Source: Rhodohalobacter halophilus (GTDB taxonomy: Bacteria > Bacteroidota > Rhodothermia > Balneolales > Balneolaceae). Taken from it: a DNA stretch of 64,000 bases. The notes beneath the pieces are model-generated. The model ran no database searches. It saw only the letters and a program-made list of their open reading frames with translations, and was not told the origin of the DNA. A program made the position numbers and the translations under genes. Location: positions 20,326 to 84,325 of the forward strand of contig NZ_MDWE01000037.1 of the NCBI RefSeq assembly GCF_001715195.1. The letters are read 5' to 3'. Of this stretch, positions 1 through 8,572 are shown piece by piece. Positions within the stretch are counted from its first letter, which is position 1; each line of letters starts with the position of its first letter.

Positions 1-902
1 GGATATGCTTCACGTCCCGGTGGTCTTCTCAGCAAGAGAGAGAGCTCTCGATAGGCTACAGCCTGCTTCGACAGGTCATCATAAATTACCAGAGCATGGC
101 GACCGGTATCACGGAAATACTCACCGATCGCGGCACCGGCAAACGGTGCAATGTATCTCATTGGGGCTGATGAACTGGCAGGTGCAGAAACAACGACCGT
201 GTAATCCAATGCACCGTGCTCCTTCAACGTGTTTACGATCGAGGCAACTGTTGATCCCTTCTGCCCAACCGCTACATAAATACAGAACACCGGATTGTCT
301 GAATCCTGGGTGTGCTTTTGGTTTATAATGGTATCAAGCGCAATGGCAGTTTTACCGGTTTGACGGTCACCAATAATCAACTCACGCTGCCCTCGACCAA
401 TAGGAATTAATGAGTCAATTGGTTTAATACCTGTTTGAAGTGGTTCGGCTACCGGCTCACGATAAATTACACCGGGAGCTTTTCGCTCAAGCGGCAGTGT
501 AATGGTTTCGCCGGCAATGGCGCCTTTCCCATCCAGCGGACGCCCAAGAGGATCGATAACGCGACCCAACAGACCGTCTCCAACCGACAGAGAAGCAATG
601 TTTTTAGTTCTTTTAACCGGATGGCCCTCTTCAACAGAATTAGAAGAACCGAAAAGTACAATACCAACATTATCCTCTTCGAGGTTCAATACCATACCTC
701 GTACGGCATTTCCGTCGTTATCTACAGAATCAGGAAGCTCAACCAGCTCACCTGCCTGCACTTTAGAAAGACCATATACACGAGCGATACCGTCACCCAC
801 CTCGAGAACAGTACCCACATCATAAGTATCAGTATCGCCACTGAAACCTGTAAGTTGTTTTTTTAAAATAGCCGAAACTTCGTCAGGTCTGACTTGACTC
901 AT
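1..902 (-). CDS. atpA: F1 ATP synthase subunit alpha (N-terminal 300 residues, cut by window edge)
   Basis: This is the regulatory, nucleotide-binding subunit of the F1 head. The minus-strand frame from the ATG at 902 stays open to base 1, so about 300 residues are present and the C-terminal 200 or so lie outside the window. The Walker A motif GDRQTGKT is at residues 178-185, where the alpha subunit carries it. The N-terminal beta-barrel and the start of the nucleotide-binding domain are complete. An AGGA-type ribosome site lies a few bases upstream of the ATG, and 18 bases separate it from the atpH stop, so it is co-transcribed with atpH. No damage is visible. Confidence 0.97.
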   Translation of the reverse strand, partial: MSQVRPDEVSAILKKQLTGFSGDTDTYDVGTVLEVGDGIARVYGLSKVQAGELVELPDSVDNDGNAVRGMVLNLEEDNVGIVLFGSSNSVEEGHPVKRTKNIASLSVGDGLLGRVIDPLGRPLDGKGAIAGETITLPLERKAPGVIYREPVAEPLQTGIKPIDSLIPIGRGQRELIIGDRQTGKTAIALDTIINQKHTQDSDNPVFCIYVAVGQKGSTVASIVNTLKEHGALDYTVVVSAPASSSAPMRYIAPFAGAAIGEYFRDTGRHALVIYDDLSKQAVAYRELSLLLRRPPGREAY

Positions 903-920
903 TTGTAATTCCTAATCTTT

Positions 921-1466
921 TTATTCAACTGTTGCAGCCTTAAATTCTTCTTTCAGCTGACTTAATTTATGCTTCACTGAACCGTCAATAACGGTGTCAT
1001 CAATTCGAACTTTTAATCCGCCCATCAACTCTTCATTTACAGATACGTGAAGGTCAACGGTTTTCCCTGTAGATTTTTCGAGCTTGCTTTTTAGTTCATC
1101 TACCTGATCTTCATTCAGCTCAAAAGCAGATTCAACATCAATATCGATAATACCGTGGTGAGCCTTGTGAAGAGCCACAAAAGCCCGGGTTATATCGTGC
1201 AGTAATTTCTCACGACTCTTTTCGGAAAGCAGATGTAAAAGATTTTTGGTTAAATCTGATATCTTATCCCCAAAAATTTCGTCCATTGCACTAATTTTAA
1301 CGGCTTTTTTAATCAACGGACTCTTGAGAAAAAGCTGTAGATCCCGAGAATTGTCAATCGTTTCCTGTAGAAGAAGCATATCCCCGTATACAGTATCGAG
1401 AATATCTTTTTCCAGGGCCGTCTTTAAAAGTGCGCTGGCATAACGCCCGGCTGCTTTAGGTATCAT
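921..1466 (-). CDS. atpH: F1 ATP synthase subunit delta
   Basis: A 181-residue delta (OSCP) subunit that fixes F1 to the peripheral stalk. It has the usual family length: an N-terminal helical domain opening with the pattern AxxYAxALL, and a C-terminal part ending in a GGLxVRIDD-type stretch (about residues 148-157) followed by a helix, typical of AtpH. It lies between atpF (3-base gap) and atpA (18-base gap), the standard F0-to-F1 order, and acts on the cytoplasmic face of the inner membrane. Confidence 0.95.
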   Translation of the reverse strand: MIPKAAGRYASALLKTALEKDILDTVYGDMLLLQETIDNSRDLQLFLKSPLIKKAVKISAMDEIFGDKISDLTKNLLHLLSEKSREKLLHDITRAFVALHKAHHGIIDIDVESAFELNEDQVDELKSKLEKSTGKTVDLHVSVNEELMGGLKVRIDDTVIDGSVKHKLSQLKEEFKAATVE

Positions 1467-1469
1467 TCG

Positions 1470-1988
1470 TTAATTCTTGTTGTTTAGATCGCTGATAAAT
1501 GAATCAACAAGCTTCTTATTTCTTGTCTTATCAAGCTCTGCATCAATAATTCGTGATGCGGCTTCGATTGCGAGGTCAGATACTTCTTTTCTTAGTTCTG
1601 CCATAGCACGCTGTTTTTCCTGTTCGATTGCCGCCTTGGCATCAGACAGAATTTTATCAGCATCATTTCTGGCTTTTTCAATTTTTTCTGATCGCAATAC
1701 TTCTGCGTCTTCGAGAGCTTCTTTACGAATTTTCTGAGCTGCGATTTCGGCTTCTTTCAGAGCCTTGTCGTTGTCTTTAGAAATTTGCTCAGCTTTCGCA
1801 ATTGCCTTCTCAGCAGATTCCAGAGAATCCTTAATTCGATTCTCCCGCTCATCCAATGCTTTCATGATGGGGGGAACCAAAAATTTTTGCATCAAAACAA
1901 GAAATACCACTGTTGAGATCAATACCCAAATGGCAAAACCTGTATTGAATGAAAGGAGTCCTCCCCCACCCGCTAAGAAATAGTGCAT
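1470..1988 (-). CDS. atpF: F0 ATP synthase subunit b
   Basis: A 172-residue peripheral stalk subunit. One hydrophobic membrane segment lies at about residues 12-33, followed by a long charged, Ala/Lys/Glu-rich helix that forms the coiled-coil stator. There is a single b gene and no b-prime gene next to it. It lies between atpE (19-base gap) and atpH. The ATG at 1988 is the natural start because the membrane anchor begins just after it. Confidence 0.95.
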   Translation of the reverse strand: MHYFLAGGGGLLSFNTGFAIWVLISTVVFLVLMQKFLVPPIMKALDERENRIKDSLESAEKAIAKAEQISKDNDKALKEAEIAAQKIRKEALEDAEVLRSEKIEKARNDADKILSDAKAAIEQEKQRAMAELRKEVSDLAIEAASRIIDAELDKTRNKKLVDSFISDLNNKN

Positions 1989-2007
1989 AATGCTGGTCCT
2001 TTATAAA

Positions 2008-2247
<240 letters not shown>

Positions 2248-2250
2248 TTA

Positions 2251-3315
2251 TTAGTGATTAGTTTCGACTTCAACTGCCTGTGCATGTGCAACGGCCGTTT
2301 CGTCGTCGTGATGATGATGCTCTTCTGCTGCCATACCAATAAATACCGCAGACAACAGTGTAAAAACGTACGCTTGAATAAGTGCAACAAGTGCCTTCAG
2401 GAAATAGAGCGCCGCTGTTAACGCCACCCAAAACACACTTGAACCTACTCCTACATACGCTCCAAAAAGATCTGTAAAGATAAAAATCAATCCCAGAATA
2501 CTGACAATCATAATTTTACCGGAAAGCATATTTGCAAAGAGACGAATAGCAAGCGCAAATGGCTTGGTAAACAGCCCCAAAATTTCAACCGGTGTCAAAA
2601 TAATTCTAGACCAAGCGGGTACACCCGGGAACACAAACACATGCTGCCAGTAATCCTTCGTTCCGCTGAATTGTGTTATAAAAAATGTGATCCCCGCAAG
2701 AGTTGCTGTTACTGTTAAGTCTGCCGTTGCGGATGCGGCCCATGGCAACAAACCAAAAAGATTCATGAACATGATGGCCATAAAAACTGAGAAGAGATAT
2801 GGAACATATCGCTTATATTTTTCCGGGCTAATAAATTCTTTCGCAATTTCATCCCGAATAAATACAAAGAGCACTTCAAAAATATTCTGCATGGCTCCCT
2901 TTGGCTCTGTTTCAGCCCCGAGCCCGCGCCTGTAGCGACCGGCTGCCCACATCGTAATGAGCAATGTAAAAATGATCGCAAGCCATACATACACCAAATG
3001 AGATGTAATGGACATATCCAGAGAGATTTCAGCTCCGTCAGAACGAACCAAACCACCCTCTTCTGTTTCCATAAATTGACCGGATTCAATCGCTGATTTT
3101 GTATTGGAATAGAAATACCACTCACCATCAACCAACAGAATACGGGGAAGATAAATTTTTACACCAACAATCTCTACATAGTCGTGATCGACAACTTTAC
3201 CCATCACATCAAAAGATCCACCGTCGCTCTCTTGAGTATCAGCGGCGAGAATCCCCGGGTTAATAGCGAATAAAAATAGAATTGTTACGGTTAATCGGCG
3301 CAGGAATTGGCTCAT
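2251..3315 (-). CDS. atpB: F0 ATP synthase subunit a, with N-terminal signal-like extension and His-rich tail
   Basis: The proton channel subunit, about 354 residues from the ATG at 3315; the frame can also open at a TTG at 3330. The essential arginine lies in LAIRLFANMLSG, and the family's five or so membrane helices are present. Two regions go beyond E. coli subunit a. The N-terminus has a hydrophobic signal-like segment ending near an alanine cluster, followed by about 90 residues of polar, probably periplasmic sequence. The C-terminus is cytosolic-looking and holds four histidines in a row followed by acidic residues. Long AtpB proteins of this kind are known in the Bacteroidota group. 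The gene follows the atpI-like gene after a 24-base gap. Confidence 0.95.
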   Translation of the reverse strand: MSQFLRRLTVTILFLFAINPGILAADTQESDGGSFDVMGKVVDHDYVEIVGVKIYLPRILLVDGEWYFYSNTKSAIESGQFMETEEGGLVRSDGAEISLDMSITSHLVYVWLAIIFTLLITMWAAGRYRRGLGAETEPKGAMQNIFEVLFVFIRDEIAKEFISPEKYKRYVPYLFSVFMAIMFMNLFGLLPWAASATADLTVTATLAGITFFITQFSGTKDYWQHVFVFPGVPAWSRIILTPVEILGLFTKPFALAIRLFANMLSGKIMIVSILGLIFIFTDLFGAYVGVGSSVFWVALTAALYFLKALVALIQAYVFTLLSAVFIGMAAEEHHHHDDETAVAHAQAVEVETNH

Positions 3316-3339
3316 CTTATGGTTTAACAATTTACCCGA

Positions 3340-3705
3340 CTAATCAGTGAGTTTTTGGTTAAGAAATATCACTTCGTTTACAGAATGCAAAATATACGAA
3401 ATTATAAAACTAACAGTAAAGCTCATTTCATCAATTTTTGTTATTAAAAGTATGGCAACGAATAGAGCCAATAAAACCACAAAACGGATGAATAATCCGA
3501 AGTAGTAACTGGCAATAAAATCACGAAGCATACTTTTATTTGAGAAGATTGAGGCGCCCAGGTGCAGAACTACCGCCATCAAACCAATAAAGTACCCAGT
3601 GTACCAACCGACCATCATCCCCGACGGTAAAAAAAGACCAACAACTATAAATATTGCGGCAATAACAGTTGTAGCTATTACCAGTTTTCGATTCACTTCA
3701 GCCAT
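3340..3705 (-). CDS. atpI: AtpI-like small membrane protein of the ATP synthase cluster
   Basis: About 121 residues from the ATG at 3705, with four predicted membrane segments (roughly residues 8-25, 30-48, 62-84 and 90-105). It lies directly upstream of atpB, where atpI encodes a nonessential helper thought to assist c-ring assembly or cation supply. A longer frame opens further upstream, but it would overlap the preceding AtpZ-like gene and add a basic, non-family N-terminus, so the inner ATG is chosen. Sequence identity to classical AtpI is not obvious to me. The call rests on position, size and topology. Confidence 0.72.
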   Translation of the reverse strand: MAEVNRKLVIATTVIAAIFIVVGLFLPSGMMVGWYTGYFIGLMAVVLHLGASIFSNKSMLRDFIASYYFGLFIRFVVLLALFVAILLITKIDEMSFTVSFIISYILHSVNEVIFLNQKLTD

Positions 3706-3716
3706 GAGTGAGCGCT

Positions 3717-3929
3717 CTACTTCTCTCCTACATTTTTTATCAGTCGTATAAACATACCAATCATTAAAAACATCCCAACGGCAACCCCGCCAAGCACGCC
3801 CCACGGCGATGTCTCAAACCGAACATCCATAAAATAGCCGATCAGTATCGGTAAACTGAATGAAACAGCAATTTCGCCACCTAATGAGAGATACTCTAAA
3901 TATTTTTTAAACCTTGGATCTTCAACCAA
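3717..3929 (-). CDS. AtpZ/AtpI-family putative F0F1 assembly protein
   Basis: A 70-residue protein with two membrane helices. It matches the AtpZ pattern: an N-terminal charged stretch, a first helix with IGYFxD at its end, then a short GG loop and a second helix. This family sits at the head of ATP synthase operons and is linked to magnesium/calcium transport or assembly. The start is a TTG at 3929 placed immediately after the TAG of the bactofilin gene, with a GAGGAAG ribosome site about 8 bases before it. That spacing supports TTG as the real start. Confidence 0.8.
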   Translation of the reverse strand: MVEDPRFKKYLEYLSLGGEIAVSFSLPILIGYFMDVRFETSPWGVLGGVAVGMFLMIGMFIRLIKNVGEK

Positions 3930-4373
3930 CTATTTTTCTTCCTCTTTCTTCACCTTGGTCTCTTTTACAAAATCGGAATCACTGCTTTTATCCAGATTTG
4001 CAGAGTCACTTCCCATTCTGCAGGCTCCATTGATTTGAGCTCCCTCTTCCACCAACAGGCTTTTGGTGTAGATATCACCGTCAATTACCGCAGAGCTGCG
4101 AAGATTCAGTTTATTAGTTACACGAATGGTGCCTTCAATTTTACCGGCTATATCGGCTTCGGCTACTTTAACATCGCCCTGTACTACTCCGGAAGATGTT
4201 ACAATCAGTTTGCCTTTAGATATCCCCTCGCCTTTCAATTTTCCGGCAATTCGAATATCGTTTTGAGAGTTGATGGTTCCTTCGAGCGTTGTCCCCTCAC
4301 TTACCATATTGAGGGTCGGTGATTGATTATTGGCTGTCTTACTCACGGTATTGTTGTTTTTGTTATTGAACAT
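3930..4373 (-). CDS. Bactofilin family cytoskeletal protein
   Basis: About 147 residues from the ATG at 4373. The central part (roughly 30-115) is the bactofilin domain: repeated short beta strands with the pattern G-x-I/V-x-G-D/x-V, as in GTTLEGTI, GVVQGDVKV and SAVIDGDIY, which fold into a right-handed beta-helix and polymerise. The N-terminus is short, polar and Asn-rich and the C-terminal tail is Lys/Glu-rich, as in other bactofilins. The upstream frame extension would overlap the peptidase gene, so the inner ATG is preferred. It directly follows an M23 peptidase gene, a pairing seen in many bacteria where bactofilin positions wall hydrolases for cell shape. Confidence 0.93.
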   Translation of the reverse strand: MFNNKNNNTVSKTANNQSPTLNMVSEGTTLEGTINSQNDIRIAGKLKGEGISKGKLIVTSSGVVQGDVKVAEADIAGKIEGTIRVTNKLNLRSSAVIDGDIYTKSLLVEEGAQINGACRMGSDSANLDKSSDSDFVKETKVKKEEEK

Positions 4374-4384
4374 AAGATTCAGGT

Positions 4385-5233
4385 TCAGTTGTTTAAATAC
4401 ATTAATGGATTTTGTGGCACACCATTTTTCCAAATCTCTAAATGCAGATGTGATCCCGTGCTCAGTACTCCGCTGTCTCCAATTTGCCCGAGAATGTCGC
4501 CCTTCAGCACAAAATCACCCTTCGAGCGAATCAGGCCGGACCCGTGCTTATACACACTCACAATCCCACCGGCATGCTGAATGTAGATCACGTATCCGTA
4601 GTTGATGGTCCAGCCTGCATTCAATACCGTTCCATCTGCCACCGATTTAAATTCCGTGCCGGGACGAGCAGCCAGATCAATGCCAAAATGACCATCTTCG
4701 GAGCTGTACCCTTGTGTGAAACGACCCTCAATCGGGTAATCTGACGGAAAATCGGGCGCGTTATTTAATGACCCTGAAAAAATGATCTCATTCTGCGACA
4801 ACATTTCAAACGTCCGAACATTCGGAATTTCACCGCCTGAGGGGTAGTAATCTTCATTCATAAAAATTTCTGACGTTGCATCCACTGCTAAGATTGTATC
4901 TGAAGCCATACGAAGGATCTCCTTCATGTCATTTAATTGTGCATCGCGTGCCATTAATGAATCCTGCAGTGATCCCACACGTTCAGAAATTTCCAGAACA
5001 CTCTGCCTCAGCGAGTAATCCTCCTTGTGCTGATAGAGCGAACCAAGGGGGGTTGCAAAAAAGATCGTTGTTGTGATTAAAACAGAAAGCAAAATCACAA
5101 CAACTGCCAATTTTATGATATCCCTCGCACGCAGTTTGAATGAGCTTGAGCCATCCGGATCATGTTCATCCAGTACTACAACTGTAACATCGCCTTCACG
5201 TTCCGAAAAAATTCGTTTAATAAATTCCCACAT
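4385..5233 (-). CDS. Membrane-anchored M23 family metallopeptidase (LytM)
   Basis: A 282-residue predicted peptidoglycan endopeptidase. It has a short cytoplasmic N-terminus, one membrane helix at about residues 41-60, a coiled-coil-like linker at 70-110, and a C-terminal LytM domain from about 165. Zinc ligands are visible: H182 and D186 in HFGID, and H264 in HLHLE, with H230 and H262 as the other active-site histidines. The set is complete, so the enzyme is probably active, not a degenerate regulator. The bactofilin gene starts 11 bases after its stop, so the two are probably made together and act in cell-shape control at the periplasmic wall. Confidence 0.94.
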   Translation of the reverse strand: MWEFIKRIFSEREGDVTVVVLDEHDPDGSSSFKLRARDIIKLAVVVILLSVLITTTIFFATPLGSLYQHKEDYSLRQSVLEISERVGSLQDSLMARDAQLNDMKEILRMASDTILAVDATSEIFMNEDYYPSGGEIPNVRTFEMLSQNEIIFSGSLNNAPDFPSDYPIEGRFTQGYSSEDGHFGIDLAARPGTEFKSVADGTVLNAGWTINYGYVIYIQHAGGIVSVYKHGSGLIRSKGDFVLKGDILGQIGDSGVLSTGSHLHLEIWKNGVPQNPLMYLNN

Positions 5234-5279
5234 GGAGATTTTGCAACAATTGCTTGTTTAATACTGAGGTTCTAAATGA

Positions 5280-6755
5280 TCAGGATACAGAATAGTTCGG
5301 TGCCTCTTTCGTGATCTGTACGGTATGAGGGTGACTCTCCTTGTAGCTTGCGGCCGAGATTTGAACAAACTCCGCCTGTTTAAGTTCCTCGATGGTCGTT
5401 GCACCCACATACCCCATAGCAGCGCGCATTCCACCAACCATTTGATGAACAACTTCACTGAGATATCCCTTATACGGCACTCTTCCTTCAATCCCTTCAG
5501 GAACCAGTTTCAGGTCATCCTCCACATCCTGGAAGTATCTGTCTTTAGACCCTTTTCGCATTGCACTTACACTGCCCATTCCACGGTAGGATTTATACTT
5601 CCGCGATTCATAAATAATTGTCTCACCCGGGCTTTCATCCACACCGGCAAACATCGATCCCATCATTACGGCATCTGCTCCACCGGCCAGTGCTTTCGGG
5701 ATATCACCCGTCTGTTTAATTCCACCATCTGCAATTAGACCGATATTGCGTTCATTTGTAAAATCTGCGATTTCCATGATAGCTGAAAGCTGCGGAACAC
5801 CCACTCCTGTTACAACTCTGGTTGTACAGATTGAACCGGGCCCCACTCCCACTTTCACTACATCTGCGCCGGCTTCAACCAGTGCCTCGGCAGCCGCGCG
5901 TGTGGCGATATTACCGCCCACAACATTCAAATTTTTATACTTCTCTTTTATTTTGCGCACCGTCTGAATAACTCCTTCAGAATGGCCATGAGCCGTATCT
6001 ACCGTTATGATATCGACGCCGGATTCAACAAGTGCATCCACCCGGTCCATTGTGTCGGGGGTTACGCCCACCGCGGCGCCAACCCTCAGGCGCCCCATTT
6101 CATCCTTACATGCATTCGGAAAATTCATCTTCTTCTCAATATCCTTGAAGGTAATCAGCCCAACCAGTTTATCGTTTCCGTTAACGATTGGCAGTTTTTC
6201 TACCTTATACTCTTGCAGTATCTGCTCTGCCTCATCAAGAGTCGTTCCCTCCTTGGCTGTTACAAGATTTTCGCTGGTCATGATGTCGCCCAGCTTTTTA
6301 TCTACGTAGTGTTCAAAGCGTAAATCACGGTTTGTTACAATTCCAACCAGTTCATTATCACTTTTCACGATTGGAATCCCGCCAATTTTGTGCTTTTTCA
6401 TCAAAGCGCGGGCATCTCGCACGGTGGCATCAGCCGGCAGAGTAACAGGGTCAACAATCATCCCGCTTTCACTTCTTTTTACCAGACGTACCTGCTCTGC
6501 CTGCTCTTCGATACTCATATTTTTGTGGAGCATGGCAATGCCGCCTTCTCGAGCCAGTGCAATAGCCATCCGGTATTCGGAAACCGTATCCATGGCAGCA
6601 CTGAATATAGGTGTATTGAGCCTGAGCGTTGGTGTAAGCTGAACAGAGGTGTCTACATCTCTGGGCAGAACTTTAGAGTGGTTTGGGACTAACAGAACAT
6701 CATCGTACGTCAGCCCTTGGCGGGTTATTCGTGAGAAGGGAGAGGAGTTATCCAT
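5280..6755 (-). CDS. guaB: IMP dehydrogenase
   Basis: Oxidises IMP to XMP with NAD, the first committed step of GMP synthesis. It has about 491 residues from the ATG at 6755, and the TTG 33 bases upstream is less likely. The catalytic loop [11 protein letters not shown] carries Cys310. Two CBS domains are inserted in the barrel at about residues 100-210 and probably bind purine nucleotides for regulation. The TIM-barrel phosphate-binding and flap regions (residues 350-420) are intact, with MGSMFAG and YRGMGS motifs. Forty-six bases separate its stop from the M23 gene, so it may feed the downstream cluster. Confidence 0.98.
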   Translation of the reverse strand: MDNSSPFSRITRQGLTYDDVLLVPNHSKVLPRDVDTSVQLTPTLRLNTPIFSAAMDTVSEYRMAIALAREGGIAMLHKNMSIEEQAEQVRLVKRSESGMIVDPVTLPADATVRDARALMKKHKIGGIPIVKSDNELVGIVTNRDLRFEHYVDKKLGDIMTSENLVTAKEGTTLDEAEQILQEYKVEKLPIVNGNDKLVGLITFKDIEKKMNFPNACKDEMGRLRVGAAVGVTPDTMDRVDALVESGVDIITVDTAHGHSEGVIQTVRKIKEKYKNLNVVGGNIATRAAAEALVEAGADVVKVGVGPGSICTTRVVTGVGVPQLSAIMEIADFTNERNIGLIADGGIKQTGDIPKALAGGADAVMMGSMFAGVDESPGETIIYESRKYKSYRGMGSVSAMRKGSKDRYFQDVEDDLKLVPEGIEGRVPYKGYLSEVVHQMVGGMRAAMGYVGATTIEELKQAEFVQISAASYKESHPHTVQITKEAPNYSVS

Positions 6756-6866
6756 GAAAAATTCTTCGCTTGGTTTACGTTTTGGCAAAGATAAGAAATC
6801 CTGCCAAACTTCTTTAGCTCAAATCTTCACAAATAATCGTCTCAACTTTAGGCAGGCATCAACTTT

Positions 6867-7190
6867 TTATAACCTGTTCACGCGCAGAGAGCTTACCGCC
6901 GTTTCCATCGAGCAAATTCCGTCCATATAGCTGTTTACCCAAAAGTCTACGCTCTCTCTTCTGCGCTGAACCCATTCCGAATTTGTGCAGAACTGTCCTT
7001 TCAGCTCATCGATATACCCTTTCACATCTTCTTCGATAACCATTTTGAGTTCGTCCGGCAGCTCACCCCAGCCAAGAAGCGCGAGCATCTCTTCTACTTC
7101 GCGGTACTCTGCTTCCGCTTTGTGAAAGATAAGGTTCAGAACTTGATCTTCGGGAGTTACCTGAGTTTTTTTAATGGCTGCATTCATCAT
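6867..7190 (-). CDS. Hypothetical protein, 107 residues
   Basis: I do not recognise this protein. From the ATG at 7190 (or the next one at 7187) it has about 107 residues, is soluble, acidic and mostly helical, and carries an aromatic-rich middle (LLGWGELPDELK) and a WVQRRRESVDFW segment. There is no signal peptide or membrane span. It lies between purB and guaB on the same strand with its own 80-base leader, which contains a strong hairpin at 7234-7257. A GTG-started extension is possible but looks poor. Confidence 0.7.
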   Translation of the reverse strand: MMNAAIKKTQVTPEDQVLNLIFHKAEAEYREVEEMLALLGWGELPDELKMVIEEDVKGYIDELKGQFCTNSEWVQRRRESVDFWVNSYMDGICSMETAVSSLRVNRL

Positions 7191-7233
7191 GATTGTGTGG
7201 TTTATTTTTGATTTACACACAATCTAAAGCCGT

Positions 7234-7257
7234 GGAGTGACATCAATATGTCACCCC
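7234..7257 (-). terminator. 10-bp hairpin between purB and the downstream small gene
   Basis: An inverted repeat with stem GTGACAT/ATGTCAC around a 4-base loop, extended to 10 pairs on the minus strand by one G-T wobble and two G-C pairs. It lies 13 bases after the purB stop and 44 bases before the next ATG. No T-run follows on the minus strand, so it may be an mRNA end, an attenuator or a protein operator instead of a simple intrinsic terminator. Confidence 0.5.
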
Positions 7258-7270
7258 TTAAAAACTTTTT

Positions 7271-8563
7271 TTACAGACCGGCTCTTTCGAAGATTTCATC
7301 CACTCTGCGCGTGTGGTGCGCGAGATTAAACGCCTCTTCGATTTCGTCATCCGAAAGATTATTCTGAATCGTCTCATCTTTCTTGACGATCTCCTTAAAA
7401 TCACGTTTTTCTTCCCAGGCTTTCATTGCCAGTGGCTGAACCGTATCGTAGGCGGTTTCCCGATTCAGTCCTTTATCGATGAGCATCAGGAGCAGACGCT
7501 GAGAAAAGACCAATCCGTGAGTTTTGTTCATGTTTTCCAGCATATTCTCAGGATAGACCATCAACTTCTCCATCACACCAGAAAATCGGCTCAGCATATA
7601 GTCCAGAAGGATGGTTGCATCAGGTAAAATAATGCGTTCTACAGATGAGTGAGAAATATCACGCTCGTGCCAGAGAGGCATATTTTCGTATGCAGAAATC
7701 ATATACCCCCGAAGGACCCGGGCGCAGCCTGTTATATTTTCTGAACTGACAGGATTTCTCTTATGCGGCATGGCCGATGACCCTTTCTGCCCTTTGCGGA
7801 AAAACTCTTCCGCCTCGCGTAGTTCCGTTCTCTGAAGATGACGAATCTCAACCGCAATCTTTTCAAGCGTTCCCCCGATAACAGCAAGTGTTGCCATGTA
7901 GTAGGCGTGCCGATCGCGCTGCAGGGTTTGGGTTGATACAGGTGCCGGTGAAATACCCAGAATTTCGCATGTATACTTTTCCACCTCGGGCGGAATATGA
8001 GCAAATGTACCCACGGCGCCGGAAATTTTCCCAAACTCCACATCTTTAGCCGCATGCTCAAAGCGCTCCATATTTCTTTGCATTTCTGCATACCACAGAG
8101 CACACTTCAAACCAAAGGTTGTCGGCTCAGCGTGAACTCCGTGAGTCCGGCCCATCATCACCGTTAGTTTATGCTCTCTTGCTTTATCAGCAAGGGCTGC
8201 AGTAAATCTTTTTAGATCCTCACGTAACAGCTCATTTGCCTGTTTTAATCGATAGCCGTTGGCCGTATCCACCACATCGGTGGAGGTCAAACCGTAATGT
8301 ACCCACTTCTTCTCATCACCAAGAGATTCTGAAACGGTTCTTGTAAACGCAACGACGTCATGTCGAGTCTCTTTTTCTATCTCTTTGATACGATCAATAT
8401 CAAAGGTAGATTTTTCGTACAGGCGGTCGACTTCTTCGGAGGGTATTTTTCCAATTTTACTCCACGCACGGCAAGCGGCAAGTTCCACATCAAGCCAGGC
8501 CTGAAATTGATTTTGTTCCGACCAGATGTCGGACATCTCTTTTCGTGAATATCGTTCAATCAT
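7271..8563 (-). CDS. purB: Adenylosuccinate lyase
   Basis: A 430-residue member of the fumarase/aspartase superfamily. It cleaves SAICAR in purine synthesis and adenylosuccinate in AMP synthesis. The family signature [10 protein letters not shown] is at 262-271, holding the mobile catalytic serine. A catalytic histidine region [13 protein letters not shown] is at 139-151, and the TSTDVVDT motif is at 93-100. The length matches the short Bacillus-type enzyme. It is followed downstream on the same strand by guaB, so both purine branches are encoded within 3.3 kb. The M48 gene's stop lies 9 bases upstream of its ATG. Confidence 0.97.
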   Translation of the reverse strand: MIERYSRKEMSDIWSEQNQFQAWLDVELAACRAWSKIGKIPSEEVDRLYEKSTFDIDRIKEIEKETRHDVVAFTRTVSESLGDEKKWVHYGLTSTDVVDTANGYRLKQANELLREDLKRFTAALADKAREHKLTVMMGRTHGVHAEPTTFGLKCALWYAEMQRNMERFEHAAKDVEFGKISGAVGTFAHIPPEVEKYTCEILGISPAPVSTQTLQRDRHAYYMATLAVIGGTLEKIAVEIRHLQRTELREAEEFFRKGQKGSSAMPHKRNPVSSENITGCARVLRGYMISAYENMPLWHERDISHSSVERIILPDATILLDYMLSRFSGVMEKLMVYPENMLENMNKTHGLVFSQRLLLMLIDKGLNRETAYDTVQPLAMKAWEEKRDFKEIVKKDETIQNNLSDDEIEEAFNLAHHTRRVDEIFERAGL

Positions 8564-8572
8564 AAGGTTTGT

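Noticed and set aside
1..902. A frameshift in atpA, because no long minus-strand frame starts and ends inside the window
   Set aside because: Reading the minus strand by hand from the ATG at 902 gives an uninterrupted alpha subunit to base 1. The gene is simply cut by the window edge.
2319..2345. A cloning-derived His tag at the end of atpB
   Set aside because: The four histidines sit inside a natural acidic and alanine-rich tail and are read in frame with it. No vector sequence is present.
8360..8548. Plus-strand frame opposite purB as a gene
   Set aside because: It lies wholly inside purB on the opposite strand, has no family features and no ribosome site. It is a shadow of the real gene.
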